From: Candidatus Nanopelagicales bacterium
GTDB taxonomy: Bacteria > Actinomycetota > Actinomycetes > S36-B12
Direction of reading: 5' to 3'
Length of the DNA: 8,216 nucleotides
Assembly: GCA_023264215.1 (NCBI GenBank)
Contig: JALQSY010000070.1
Span: 1 to 8,216, forward strand
A model generated the notes under the pieces. It did no database searches. It was not told where the DNA came from and was given only the letters and a program-made list of their open reading frames with translations. Below are positions 1 to 5,201 of the stretch, piece after piece; positions within the stretch are counted from its first letter, which is position 1, and each line of letters begins with the position of its first letter. Position numbers and translations under genes: made by a program.

Positions 1-778
1 GCACCGAGAGCGGCAGTGGACTCCACTGCACCAGACGCCCGAGGCGGACCACAGGCGGCGCAACGGCGGACGTGGCCATCACCTCGCGTGGGTCGCCCAC
101 GATCACCGGCTGAGCGCCGCCGGGCACGTAGACGACGCGGTCGGCGTACTCCAGGACGCGCTCGAGACGGTGCTCGGCGAGCACGACCGTGATGCCGAGA
201 TCGTGGACCAGGCGCTGCAGCGTCGCGAGCACCTCCTCGGCTGCCCCCGGATCGAGTGCGCTCGTGGGTTCGTCGAGCACCAGGACGCGCGGGTGAGAGG
301 TGAGCACCGCGCCGATCGCCACGCGCTGGCGCTGGCCGCCGGACAGGCTCAGCAGGGCGCGATCGCGCACGTCGGCGAGCCCGAGCAGGTCGAGGGTCTC
401 CTCGACGCGACGGCGCATCGTCGAGGCGGGGATGCCCAGGCACTCCATGCCGTAGGCCAGCTCCTCCTCGACAGTGTCGGTGACGAAGGACGACATGGGG
501 TCCTGCGGCACGACGCCGACGACATCGGCAAGGTCCCGCGGGTGATGGGTCGAGGTGTCCCGGCCGGCCACGCGCACGCGCCCGTGCACCGTGCCGCCGG
601 TGAAGTGCGGCACGAGGCCGTTGATCGCGCGAAGCAGCGTCGACTTGCCGCTGCCCGTCTCGCCGACGACGAGCACCAGCTCGCCCTCGTCGATGACCAG
701 GTCGACATGGACCAGGGTCGGCTGCGCGGCGCCAGAGTAGGTGATCGTGACGTCGTCGAACTCGATGACCGGACTCAT
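1..778 (-). CDS. ECF transporter ATP-binding protein (EcfA/CbiO type), partial
   Basis: This is an ABC ATPase that would power an energy-coupling-factor importer at the inner face of the membrane. The visible 259 residues hold a complete nucleotide-binding domain: Walker A GETGSGKST (39-47), Q-loop Gln92, signature LSGGQ (145-149), Walker B VLVLDEP (165-171), D-loop SALD (173-176) and switch His203. The ATG at 778 overlaps the TGA of the upstream EcfT gene in an ATGA, so the two are translationally coupled. The frame is still open at the left edge of the window. Actinobacterial EcfA proteins are often tandem fusions of two such domains in about 500 or more residues, so a second domain may follow; this is inference. 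The substrate cannot be read from the ATPase itself, but the cobalamin riboswitch at the head of the operon points to B12, a precursor or cobalt. The ATPase assignment is firm; the ECF subtype rests on the EcfT neighbour. Confidence 0.93.
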   Translation of the reverse strand, partial: MSPVIEFDDVTITYSGAAQPTLVHVDLVIDEGELVLVVGETGSGKSTLLRAINGLVPHFTGGTVHGRVRVAGRDTSTHHPRDLADVVGVVPQDPMSSFVTDTVEEELAYGMECLGIPASTMRRRVEETLDLLGLADVRDRALLSLSGGQRQRVAIGAVLTSHPRVLVLDEPTSALDPGAAEEVLATLQRLVHDLGITVVLAEHRLERVLEYADRVVYVPGGAQPVIVGDPREVMATSAVAPPVVRLGRLVQWSPLPLSV

Positions 779-1908
779 CGCGCGCGTCCCGGTGGTGGCG
801 GTGCGATGTACGCCGGCAGCACGCTGATGAGGATGCCAGCCACGGCGAGCGCCGGTACGGCGGGCCAGGCGAGGGGATCGACCGGCGCGATGAGCCCCGC
901 GACCCCGGCGATGCTCAGCGCCACCAGGGTTGCGCCGGTGATCACCGCGCACGCGGTCACGCCCCACTCGGGCCAGCCCCACGGGTCGGGTCGGTAGCGC
1001 GTGCGCGCGGACCGGCGCCCGGCGAGGGTGAAGCCCACCGCAGCGAGGGCTATCGCCAGACCGAGCATGGGCAGGCCGAGCGCGGCGGGCGCCGAGGCAT
1101 CGAGGAGCGCGTAGGCCCCGATGATCGCCAGGACGAGGGCGCCGAGCAGCGCGGCACCGGTCGCGCGGCGCATGGATGTCGAGCGGTGCGCCTGGCGGCC
1201 GTAGCCGCGGGAGTCCATCGCCGCTGCGAGCGTGACGGAGCGCTCGAGCGCTCCCTCGAGTACGGGGAGTGCGACCGCCGCGGTGCCGCGTACGCCGCCG
1301 ATGGTGCGTCCGCGCAGTCGGCGGGCAGTGCGGATCCGATCGAGGTCGGCCACGAGTTGGGGTGCGAAGGTCACCGCGATGACGACGGAGAGACCGAACT
1401 CATACAGCGCCGCCGGTACGGCCTTGAGCAGACGGGCCGGTGATGCGAGCGAGTTGGCAGCGCCTATGCAGATGATGATCGTGGCAAGTCGCATGCCGTC
1501 ATACAGCGCGGCCACCAGTGACTCCAGGGTGATCGGTCCACCCAGGCGCACCCCGGCGAAGATCTCGGGCAGCGTGAGCGCCGGGAGCGTGAAGACCACC
1601 GTCGTGCCGATCGGGGCGGCGACGATCGCTTGGAACACGACCCGGATCGCGATGATGACCAGGCCGAGCTTGAGGAACACGCTGAAGGATCGCGACCACG
1701 GCGAGGGGCTGCGTCGCGCCGCCACCACATAGGCCGCGACGGCGACGATGAGCAGCAGGAGCAGCGGATTGGTGGTGCGCGAGGCGGCGACGGCGAGGCC
1801 CGCGGCCCACAGCCACCAGGCGCCGGGGTGCAGCAGCCGTGGCACGCGCGCACGTCGCGGTCGCGCAGGAGGGGCGTCGGTCGCCCGCGTCAGGTCGATG
1901 GCCGTCAC
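775..1908 (-). CDS. ECF transporter transmembrane protein EcfT (CbiQ family)
   Basis: This 377-residue polytopic membrane protein is the coupling subunit that links the EcfA ATPases to a substrate-binding S component. Hydrophobic segments are visible at about 30-64, 80-98, 141-153, 171-185, 250-296 and 317-365. The two cytoplasmic Arg-rich motifs that contact the ATPases are present: RRLRGR near 196-201 and AMDSRGYG at 230-237, the latter matching the A-x-x-RGYG form usual in CbiQ/EcfT. It is longer than the common 250-280 residue EcfT because of an extra C-terminal hydrophobic region after residue 300. The start is a GTG at 1908 that overlaps the TGA of the upstream gene (GTGA, 1905-1908), with a GGAGG five bases upstream. 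Its own stop overlaps the ATPase start in the same way. It belongs to the riboswitch-headed operon. The family call is strong; the substrate is inferred. Confidence 0.92.
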   Translation of the reverse strand: MTAIDLTRATDAPPARPRRARVPRLLHPGAWWLWAAGLAVAASRTTNPLLLLLIVAVAAYVVAARRSPSPWSRSFSVFLKLGLVIIAIRVVFQAIVAAPIGTTVVFTLPALTLPEIFAGVRLGGPITLESLVAALYDGMRLATIIICIGAANSLASPARLLKAVPAALYEFGLSVVIAVTFAPQLVADLDRIRTARRLRGRTIGGVRGTAAVALPVLEGALERSVTLAAAMDSRGYGRQAHRSTSMRRATGAALLGALVLAIIGAYALLDASAPAALGLPMLGLAIALAAVGFTLAGRRSARTRYRPDPWGWPEWGVTACAVITGATLVALSIAGVAGLIAPVDPLAWPAVPALAVAGILISVLPAYIAPPPPGRAR

Positions 1909-2846
1909 GACGACCTCCGCATCCGCAGGATCGCGGCTCCGCCGAGCCCGGCGATCCCCACGACAGCGACGCCGGCGATGAGTGCGCCACCGGCGCCGCC
2001 GCTATCGGAGGGCGGAGCCTCGAGAGGTGCGGTGAGCAGCGAGTACGTCGGCTCCGGGGAGGGTGAGACCTCGGTCGAGGCGGACGACGGCGTGGGCTCG
2101 GTGGTCGACGTCGACGGTGCGGGAACGGATTCAGCGGTCCGCTCGACATCGGCTGAGGCAGCGGCCGATGCCGATGCCGCGGCGCTCGACGATGGCGATT
2201 CCGCGGGCGTTGACGGCGTGGACGGCGACGGCGTGGAGTCAGGCTGCGTCGTGGTCGGCTTCGGAGAAGCCGTGGGCTTGGGCGAGGCGGTGGGCTTCGG
2301 AGTCTTGGTCGGCTTCGGCGTCGGTGTGGGCTCGGGGTCGGCGACGACGTCGGCGAACCCTCGCGCGGGGTAGCCGCCGATGGCGCAGATGAGTCCGCGC
2401 TCGGCGCGCACGGTCGCCGCCGCTCGGAGTACGTCGTACCCCGTTGCCCGTTCCTCCGCGACGACGCACAGCGCCCAGGCTCCCGGTGGCTGCTCGCCCT
2501 CGGGTGCGTCCGCGGCAGCGCCCGGATCGACGACGACGGCGACGCGCTTGCGCTGCTCGACTGCGGGAGTGCCGGCGCAGACCGCCTCGAAGTCTGCGGC
2601 GAACGACGGGGCGTGATTGCCCTCGACGCCGCTGACCGAGAAGCGCCAGCCCTCGAGGGTGCCGTCGGCTGGCACGCGGAACGCCGGACCGACGTTGGCG
2701 AAGGACCAGCCTGAGTCCGTGCCGAGCCAGTAGGACCAGTAGCGGTACGCGGCCGCCTGACTGAGCGCTGGAGCGATGGTTGCGGGCAGGGCGAAGGCGA
2801 TCGTGGCAGCGCTTGCCACCGCGATCGCCTTGCGCCCGACCCGCAT
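1905..2846 (-). CDS. Surface-anchored protein, SCO2322-like, with Pro/Thr/Ser stalk
   Basis: This 313-residue protein has an N-terminal signal peptide (about 1-33, positive MRVGRK start then a hydrophobic stretch), a small globular domain (about 34-168), a Pro/Thr/Ser/Ala-rich stalk (about 169-283), a C-terminal membrane helix (about 286-307) and a basic RMRR tail. It would therefore stand on the outer face of the membrane and reach into the wall; no LPXTG sortase motif is present. The globular domain opens with aromatic-rich YRYWSYW (34-40), followed by GWSFA, a Gly-Pro and EGWRF (65-69), and has Cys at 90, 127 and 154. I recognise this layout as the actinobacterial SCO2322-type family found beside EcfT/EcfA genes; that is from memory. 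The aromatic start resembles the end of a DUF4430/intrinsic-factor beta domain, which is only an inference. The ATG at 2846 has AGGGGA just upstream, and the gene lies 7 bases after its neighbour. Confidence 0.8.
   Translation of the reverse strand: MRVGRKAIAVASAATIAFALPATIAPALSQAAAYRYWSYWLGTDSGWSFANVGPAFRVPADGTLEGWRFSVSGVEGNHAPSFAADFEAVCAGTPAVEQRKRVAVVVDPGAAADAPEGEQPPGAWALCVVAEERATGYDVLRAAATVRAERGLICAIGGYPARGFADVVADPEPTPTPKPTKTPKPTASPKPTASPKPTTTQPDSTPSPSTPSTPAESPSSSAAASASAAASADVERTAESVPAPSTSTTEPTPSSASTEVSPSPEPTYSLLTAPLEAPPSDSGGAGGALIAGVAVVGIAGLGGAAILRMRRSS
2247..2336 (-). repeat. Degenerate Pro-Lys-Pro-Thr coding repeat in the stalk
   Basis: Within the surface protein, residues about 171-200 are built from short tandem units of the form P-K-P-T-x-x (for example PKPTASPKPTASPKPT). 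On the plus strand this shows as repeated gtgggctt-type units. Such low-complexity stretches are typical of wall-spanning linkers, can vary in copy number between strains, and are prone to replication slippage. Confidence 0.75.
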
Positions 2847-2853
2847 GTGTCCC

Positions 2854-3942
2854 CTACTCCTGGATCGTGTCCAGCAGGCGCATCGCGAGATCGATGCCAC
2901 CGAAGTCCGTCGCATCAGTGCCGGTCGCGGTGGTGACCAGGAGCAGCGTCCCGAGTGCAGCCGGACGATCGCCGGTCCCGGCGTTGACATAGGCCTCGGC
3001 GTTCGCCTGCAGCGATGTCAGCGCGCGCTGCGTGGCCAGACCCGACGTGCGCGAGGCCACCATGCCGACGATGCCGAGTGCTGTGGAGTTCCAGTCCGAT
3101 GTACCGGGGGTGAAGGGGTCAGGGATAGACCCGCTGTTTGCGTTGATGGTCGAGCCGATCCAGCGCGCGACAGCCGCAGTCGGGTTGGTCGGCTTGCCCT
3201 TGGCGTCGCAGGTGACCTGGGGGAGTGCCTTGCGCTGGCGCAATTCGCGCACGGGGAAGGCATCGGCGAGCGCGAGCAGTCCCTGGGAAGAGGCGATGCC
3301 ATCCGGCAGCGAGCCAGGCTGGTAGCGGATGCCGAAGCGCTCGCCGACGGGGGCCGAGCATGGTGCGATCTGGCGCGCGAGCCAGCGCGTGGCGGCGCGC
3401 TGCTCGGCCTGCGTGCCCGGCACGGACTCGATCGCCGCGAGTGAGAGCGCGGTGGAGTTCGAATCCGCGGGGCTGCCCTCGACGTAGCCCCAGCCGCCAC
3501 CGGGGAGCTGGATCCGCTTGAGCCAGTCGATCGCGCGTCGTGCGGCTCGGGTCTCGCCATGCTCGAGCAGCGCAAGCGCGGCGAGCGAGGTGCTGTTGGT
3601 GTCCGGGCCGGTGTACGCCGCAGGGTCAGGCTCGGGGCAGGGCACATCGAGATCGGCGCGGTAGGCGACGAAGGAGCCGTCGGCGCACTGCTGGCTCAGC
3701 AGCCATTCGATGGTGATGCGCGGTGCGCGCGCGTCGATGGAGGCCAGGCCCATGAGGGCGTACGACTGGCGGTAGACACCGTCGTACGTCGGATCCTGAC
3801 TGCCGAAGAGTCCGCGATTGTCCGGCTCGGCGCCCTGCGCGGGCAAGGACGTCATGCCGACAGCCATGGCGACGGCAGAGACGATGACGAGAAGTCGACG
3901 CGCGAGCGTCGGGCGACCGGCGATGCCGGCGATTGCGTGCAT
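2854..3942 (-). CDS. Secreted alpha-barrel protein of the prenyltransferase/squalene-oxidase/intrinsic-factor fold type
   Basis: This 362-residue protein is predicted to be exported. A signal peptide spans about 1-37 (RRLLVIVSAVAMAVG core, cleavage probably near AQGA). The mature part shows repeated helix motifs typical of alpha/alpha-barrel prenyltransferase-like proteins: D-x-N-S-T-(A/S)-L at 114-120, 160-166 and 283-289, related helices starting at YRQSYALMGL (57-66) and GIASSQGLLAL (215-225), and QW-like turns QQCADGSF (84-91) and QLPGGGWGY (145-153). Four Cys (86, 102, 195, 245) could form two disulfides outside the cell. The DT-x-x-x-x-x-LAL pattern is also seen in the alpha domain of intrinsic factor and transcobalamin. 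Exported location and lack of a visible acidic cyclase motif argue for binding rather than terpene catalysis (inference). The ATG at 3942 is preferred because GGAG lies five bases upstream and the signal peptide then begins correctly. It is the first gene after a cobalamin riboswitch. A B12-binding role is likely but unproven. Confidence 0.85.
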   Translation of the reverse strand: MHAIAGIAGRPTLARRLLVIVSAVAMAVGMTSLPAQGAEPDNRGLFGSQDPTYDGVYRQSYALMGLASIDARAPRITIEWLLSQQCADGSFVAYRADLDVPCPEPDPAAYTGPDTNSTSLAALALLEHGETRAARRAIDWLKRIQLPGGGWGYVEGSPADSNSTALSLAAIESVPGTQAEQRAATRWLARQIAPCSAPVGERFGIRYQPGSLPDGIASSQGLLALADAFPVRELRQRKALPQVTCDAKGKPTNPTAAVARWIGSTINANSGSIPDPFTPGTSDWNSTALGIVGMVASRTSGLATQRALTSLQANAEAYVNAGTGDRPAALGTLLLVTTATGTDATDFGGIDLAMRLLDTIQE

Positions 3943-3980
3943 GTGCACTCCAGGGTGAGCGACCCACTTGATGCGGTCGG

Positions 3981-4016
3981 TCACCGGGCGGGCTGAGCCC
4001 GCCTGTGCCGCCACAT
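3981..4016 (-). CDS. Possible 11-codon leader ORF
   Basis: Between the riboswitch aptamer and the first structural gene there is a short open frame starting with ATG at 4016 and ending with TGA at 3981-3983, encoding MWRHRRAQPAR. A GAGG lies about eight bases upstream of the ATG. The frame runs through the GC-rich hairpin at 3987-4003, so a ribosome translating it would melt that stem. It may be chance in GC-rich DNA, and nothing in the peptide itself shows a function. Confidence 0.2.
   Translation of the reverse strand: MWRHRRAQPAR
3987..4003 (-). promoter_or_regulatory. GC-rich hairpin in the 5' leader
   Basis: GGCGGGC-TCA-GCCCGCC forms a perfect 7-bp stem with a three-base loop, 45 bases upstream of the ATG at 3942. 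No U-tract follows, so it is not a canonical intrinsic terminator. It could be part of the riboswitch expression platform, acting as a pause or Rho-related site or by competing with upstream GC-rich segments. The structure is seen; the role is inferred. Confidence 0.45.
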
Positions 4017-4067
4017 CCCGTAGACCTCGACGGGCGCGATCCGGCGGTTGCCATCTCGCGAGGCGCT

Positions 4068-4163
4068 CGCGCCCGCCAGGTGCTCCGACTTGCCGCGCTG
4101 CGGCGGCTCACGGTTGCGGGTCAGTGCCGGATTTGCACCGGCTTTCCCTGGACATCGGGCGCG
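4068..4163 (-). promoter_or_regulatory. Cobalamin (B12) riboswitch aptamer
   Basis: The transcribed minus strand carries the hallmark cobalamin-riboswitch core: GGGAAAGCCGGTGCAAATCC (starting near 4148), a GCCGG/CCGGC stem around TGCAAAT, then the B12 box CTGACCCGCAACCGT (about 4110-4124), and downstream AGTCGGAGCACCTGG. The ends close as predicted for P1/P2: CGCGCCCG (4156-4163) pairs perfectly with CGGGCGCG (4068-4075), and CCAGG (4147-4151) with CCTGG (4076-4080). Cobalamin riboswitches usually lower expression of B12 uptake or synthesis genes when adenosylcobalamin or another cobalamin is abundant. The element lies about 125 bases upstream of the secreted alpha-barrel gene and should control the whole ECF operon. 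Confidence 0.95.
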
Positions 4164-4180
4164 TATTCACTTGTGGGGGC

Positions 4181-4210
4181 ATCCGACCATGCCGGGAGCC
4201 CCTGAGTCAA
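4181..4210 (-). promoter_or_regulatory. Putative promoter of the B12-regulated operon
   Basis: On the minus strand a TTGACT (-35, 4205-4210) is followed after 18 bases by TCGGAT (-10, 4181-4186). This predicts transcription starting near 4174, about ten bases before the riboswitch P1 helix, which is a sensible position. The -35 is close to the housekeeping consensus and the -10 is weaker (T, A and T at the three key positions do not all match). Confidence 0.5.
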
Positions 4211-4237
4211 AGGCCCGCGCGATGCGGCGCGGCGGCG

Positions 4238-4243
4238 TACGGT
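4238..4243 (+). promoter_or_regulatory. -10 element for leaderless transcription of the 4250 gene
   Basis: TACGGT fits the actinobacterial TANNNT -10 pattern and ends six bases before the ATG at 4250, so transcription should begin at or next to the start codon. No convincing Shine-Dalgarno sequence precedes the ATG, which agrees with a leaderless mRNA. No clear -35 is visible. Confidence 0.5.
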
Positions 4244-4249
4244 CGGGGC

Positions 4250-4465
4250 ATGGCGTGGACATGGATCTTCACCGACCTCCAGGGCAGCCCCGTCGCGGAC
4301 CTGCCGGCCGCGGCAGTGCTCACCCCGTTCCCCTCGCAGGCCGATGCCGAGACGTGGCTGGGCGAGTCCTGGCGCGAATTGCTCGACGGCGGCGTCGACG
4401 CGGTCGTGCTCTGGGAGGACGACCGGCAGGTGTACGGCCCGATGAGCCTGCACCCTCCGGCCTAG
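4250..4465 (+). CDS. Small conserved actinobacterial protein of unknown function
   Basis: This 71-residue protein has no signal peptide or membrane segment and is probably cytoplasmic. It contains QADAETWLGESWRELLDGGV (29-48), then a hydrophobic strand ending in WEDD and a final VYGPMSL (61-67). I recognise this as a widespread actinobacterial hypothetical family in which the ADAE-WLGE-WRELL core and YGPMSL end are constant, but I know no established function. The ATG at 4250 is chosen because a -10 box sits six bases upstream and the protein then starts with MAWTWIF, as family members do. It stands alone, transcribed away from the B12 operon and converging on the DUF3043 gene, with only 17 bases between the two stops. 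Confidence 0.85.
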   Translation: MAWTWIFTDLQGSPVADLPAAAVLTPFPSQADAETWLGESWRELLDGGVDAVVLWEDDRQVYGPMSLHPPA

Positions 4466-4482
4466 GTGGGGCGCCCCGTCGC

Positions 4483-5079
4483 TCAGGAGCGGTGGGGGCG
4501 GGGTTCCTCGATCACCGCGCCGCGGCGGACGCGAGGCGGGGGCAGGCGGAAGCGGCGCAACTGCAGTGTCCGCAGACCGGCGTACCACAGCGCACCCTTG
4601 CGCTCGGCCTTGTCCGGGAAGTACTTGCGCAGCGCTGAATTCAGGCGCACCAGCAGGAAGAGCTCATCGAACGCGACGATCGCGATCAGCGCCATCCATG
4701 AGATCGAGACGGCAAACTGGACGACCGGGTTGGGGATGAACCCGAGGACGAGGACCGCGAGCGCGACGAAGATGAAGTACTCCGCGATCGTGAAGCGGCT
4801 GTCGACGAAGTCCCGGACGTAGCGCTTGACCGGGCCTTGATCCCGGGCGGGCAGCGCGCGCTCGTCGCCGGCCACGAGGGCTGCCCGCTGCTGGGCCCTG
4901 GCCTCGCGGTCGCGCTCGCGAGCGGCCCGGCGTGCGGCCTTGGGGTCCTTGGGCAGGCGCAGGGACTGCTTGCGCGCGGCCTCGGCCTCCTTGCGGGACG
5001 GTGTCGGACGCCCCTTGCCCGATGCGGGCGCGGCCTCCTCGGCGGGAGGCTCTGCGGGCGGTTCCTTGCGTCCGAACAT
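4483..5079 (-). CDS. DUF3043 family membrane protein
   Basis: This 198-residue protein has a charged, Ala/Arg/Glu-rich N-terminal half, two adjacent membrane segments (about 100-116 and 120-144) and a basic C-terminal tail. The N-terminal GKGRPTPSRKEAEAARK (21-37) is the signature of the actinobacterial DUF3043 family. Residues 46-70 are a strongly charged likely helix or coiled coil. Length and layout fit the family, whose function is unknown. The ATG at 5079 has no Shine-Dalgarno sequence but is preceded at the right distance by a -10 box, so it is probably leaderless. It is divergent from the PspA-like gene across about 120 bases. In actinobacteria these two families are often neighbours, as far as I recall, which hints at an envelope role; that is inference. 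Confidence 0.88.
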   Translation of the reverse strand: MFGRKEPPAEPPAEEAAPASGKGRPTPSRKEAEAARKQSLRLPKDPKAARRAARERDREARAQQRAALVAGDERALPARDQGPVKRYVRDFVDSRFTIAEYFIFVALAVLVLGFIPNPVVQFAVSISWMALIAIVAFDELFLLVRLNSALRKYFPDKAERKGALWYAGLRTLQLRRFRLPPPRVRRGAVIEEPRPHRS

Positions 5080-5085
5080 AGGGGC

Positions 5086-5091
5086 AACCTA
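5086..5091 (-). promoter_or_regulatory. -10 element for leaderless transcription of the DUF3043 gene
   Basis: On the minus strand TAGGTT (TANNNT) ends six bases before the ATG at 5079, which predicts a transcript beginning at the start codon. The spacer GCCCCT contains no ribosome-binding sequence. A -35 is not evident. Confidence 0.5.
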
Positions 5092-5112
5092 TCGCCGCCT
5101 CGGGTCGGTCGC

Positions 5113-5150
5113 CTCAGGCCGGTCCTGAGCCTGGGGCGCGACCTTCGCGC
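5113..5150. repeat. Two adjacent inverted repeats in the divergent promoter region
   Basis: Between the divergent DUF3043 and PspA-like genes lie CTCAGG-ccggt-CCTGAG (5113-5129) and GCGCGA-cct-TCGCGC (5136-5150), both perfect 6-bp dyads. The second covers the place where the -35 of the PspA-like promoter would fall. They could be operator sites for an envelope-stress regulator. In GC-rich DNA 6-bp dyads also arise by chance, so this is tentative. Confidence 0.4.
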
Positions 5151-5158
5151 GAGACCCC

Positions 5159-5196
5159 TAGTCTGTAAGGAGATCGCCAGGACGCCCGCTAGGAGG
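5159..5196 (+). promoter_or_regulatory. -10 element and ribosome-binding site of the PspA-like gene
   Basis: TAGTCT at 5159-5164 fits TANNNT and would start transcription near 5171. The strong Shine-Dalgarno AGGAGG at 5191-5196 sits five bases before the ATG at 5202 and fixes that start. In contrast to the two neighbouring leaderless genes, this one has a conventional leader of about 30 bases. Confidence 0.55.
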
Positions 5197-5201
5197 ACAC
5201 C

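Larger units (their letters stand above)
3943..4067 (-). promoter_or_regulatory. Leader region downstream of the cobalamin aptamer (expression platform)
   Basis: This stretch connects the aptamer to the first gene and contains no convincing protein gene apart from the small leader ORF. Bases 4031-4038 read CGCGCCCG on the transcribed strand, an exact copy of the 5' strand of aptamer helix P1 (4156-4163). Both copies are perfectly complementary to the 3' strand of P1 (4068-4075), so two mutually exclusive 8-bp helices are possible. A GC-rich hairpin (3987-4003) follows, then the ribosome site GGAG just before 3942. Pairing potential is read directly; switching is inferred. Confidence 0.55.

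Noticed and set aside
170..997. Plus-strand open frame across the ATPase and EcfT genes
   Set aside because: It lies opposite clear ABC ATPase and EcfT motifs and shows no recognisable domain.
1905..1990. Sortase (LPXTG) anchoring of the surface protein
   Set aside because: No LPXTG-like motif precedes the C-terminal hydrophobic segment; a simple membrane anchor fits.
3943..4014. Upstream GTG start at 4014 for the secreted alpha-barrel protein
   Set aside because: It would place 24 extra residues before the signal peptide; the ATG at 3942 has a well-placed GGAG.
4468..4477. GGGGCGCCCC palindrome between the convergent 4250 gene and the DUF3043 gene as a terminator
   Set aside because: It has no loop, is only ten bases long and could arise by chance at this GC content.
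4048..4638. Plus-strand open frame across the riboswitch and the 4250 gene
   Set aside because: Its product is Arg/Gly-rich and it overlaps the riboswitch, the conserved 71-residue gene in another frame and the DUF3043 gene.
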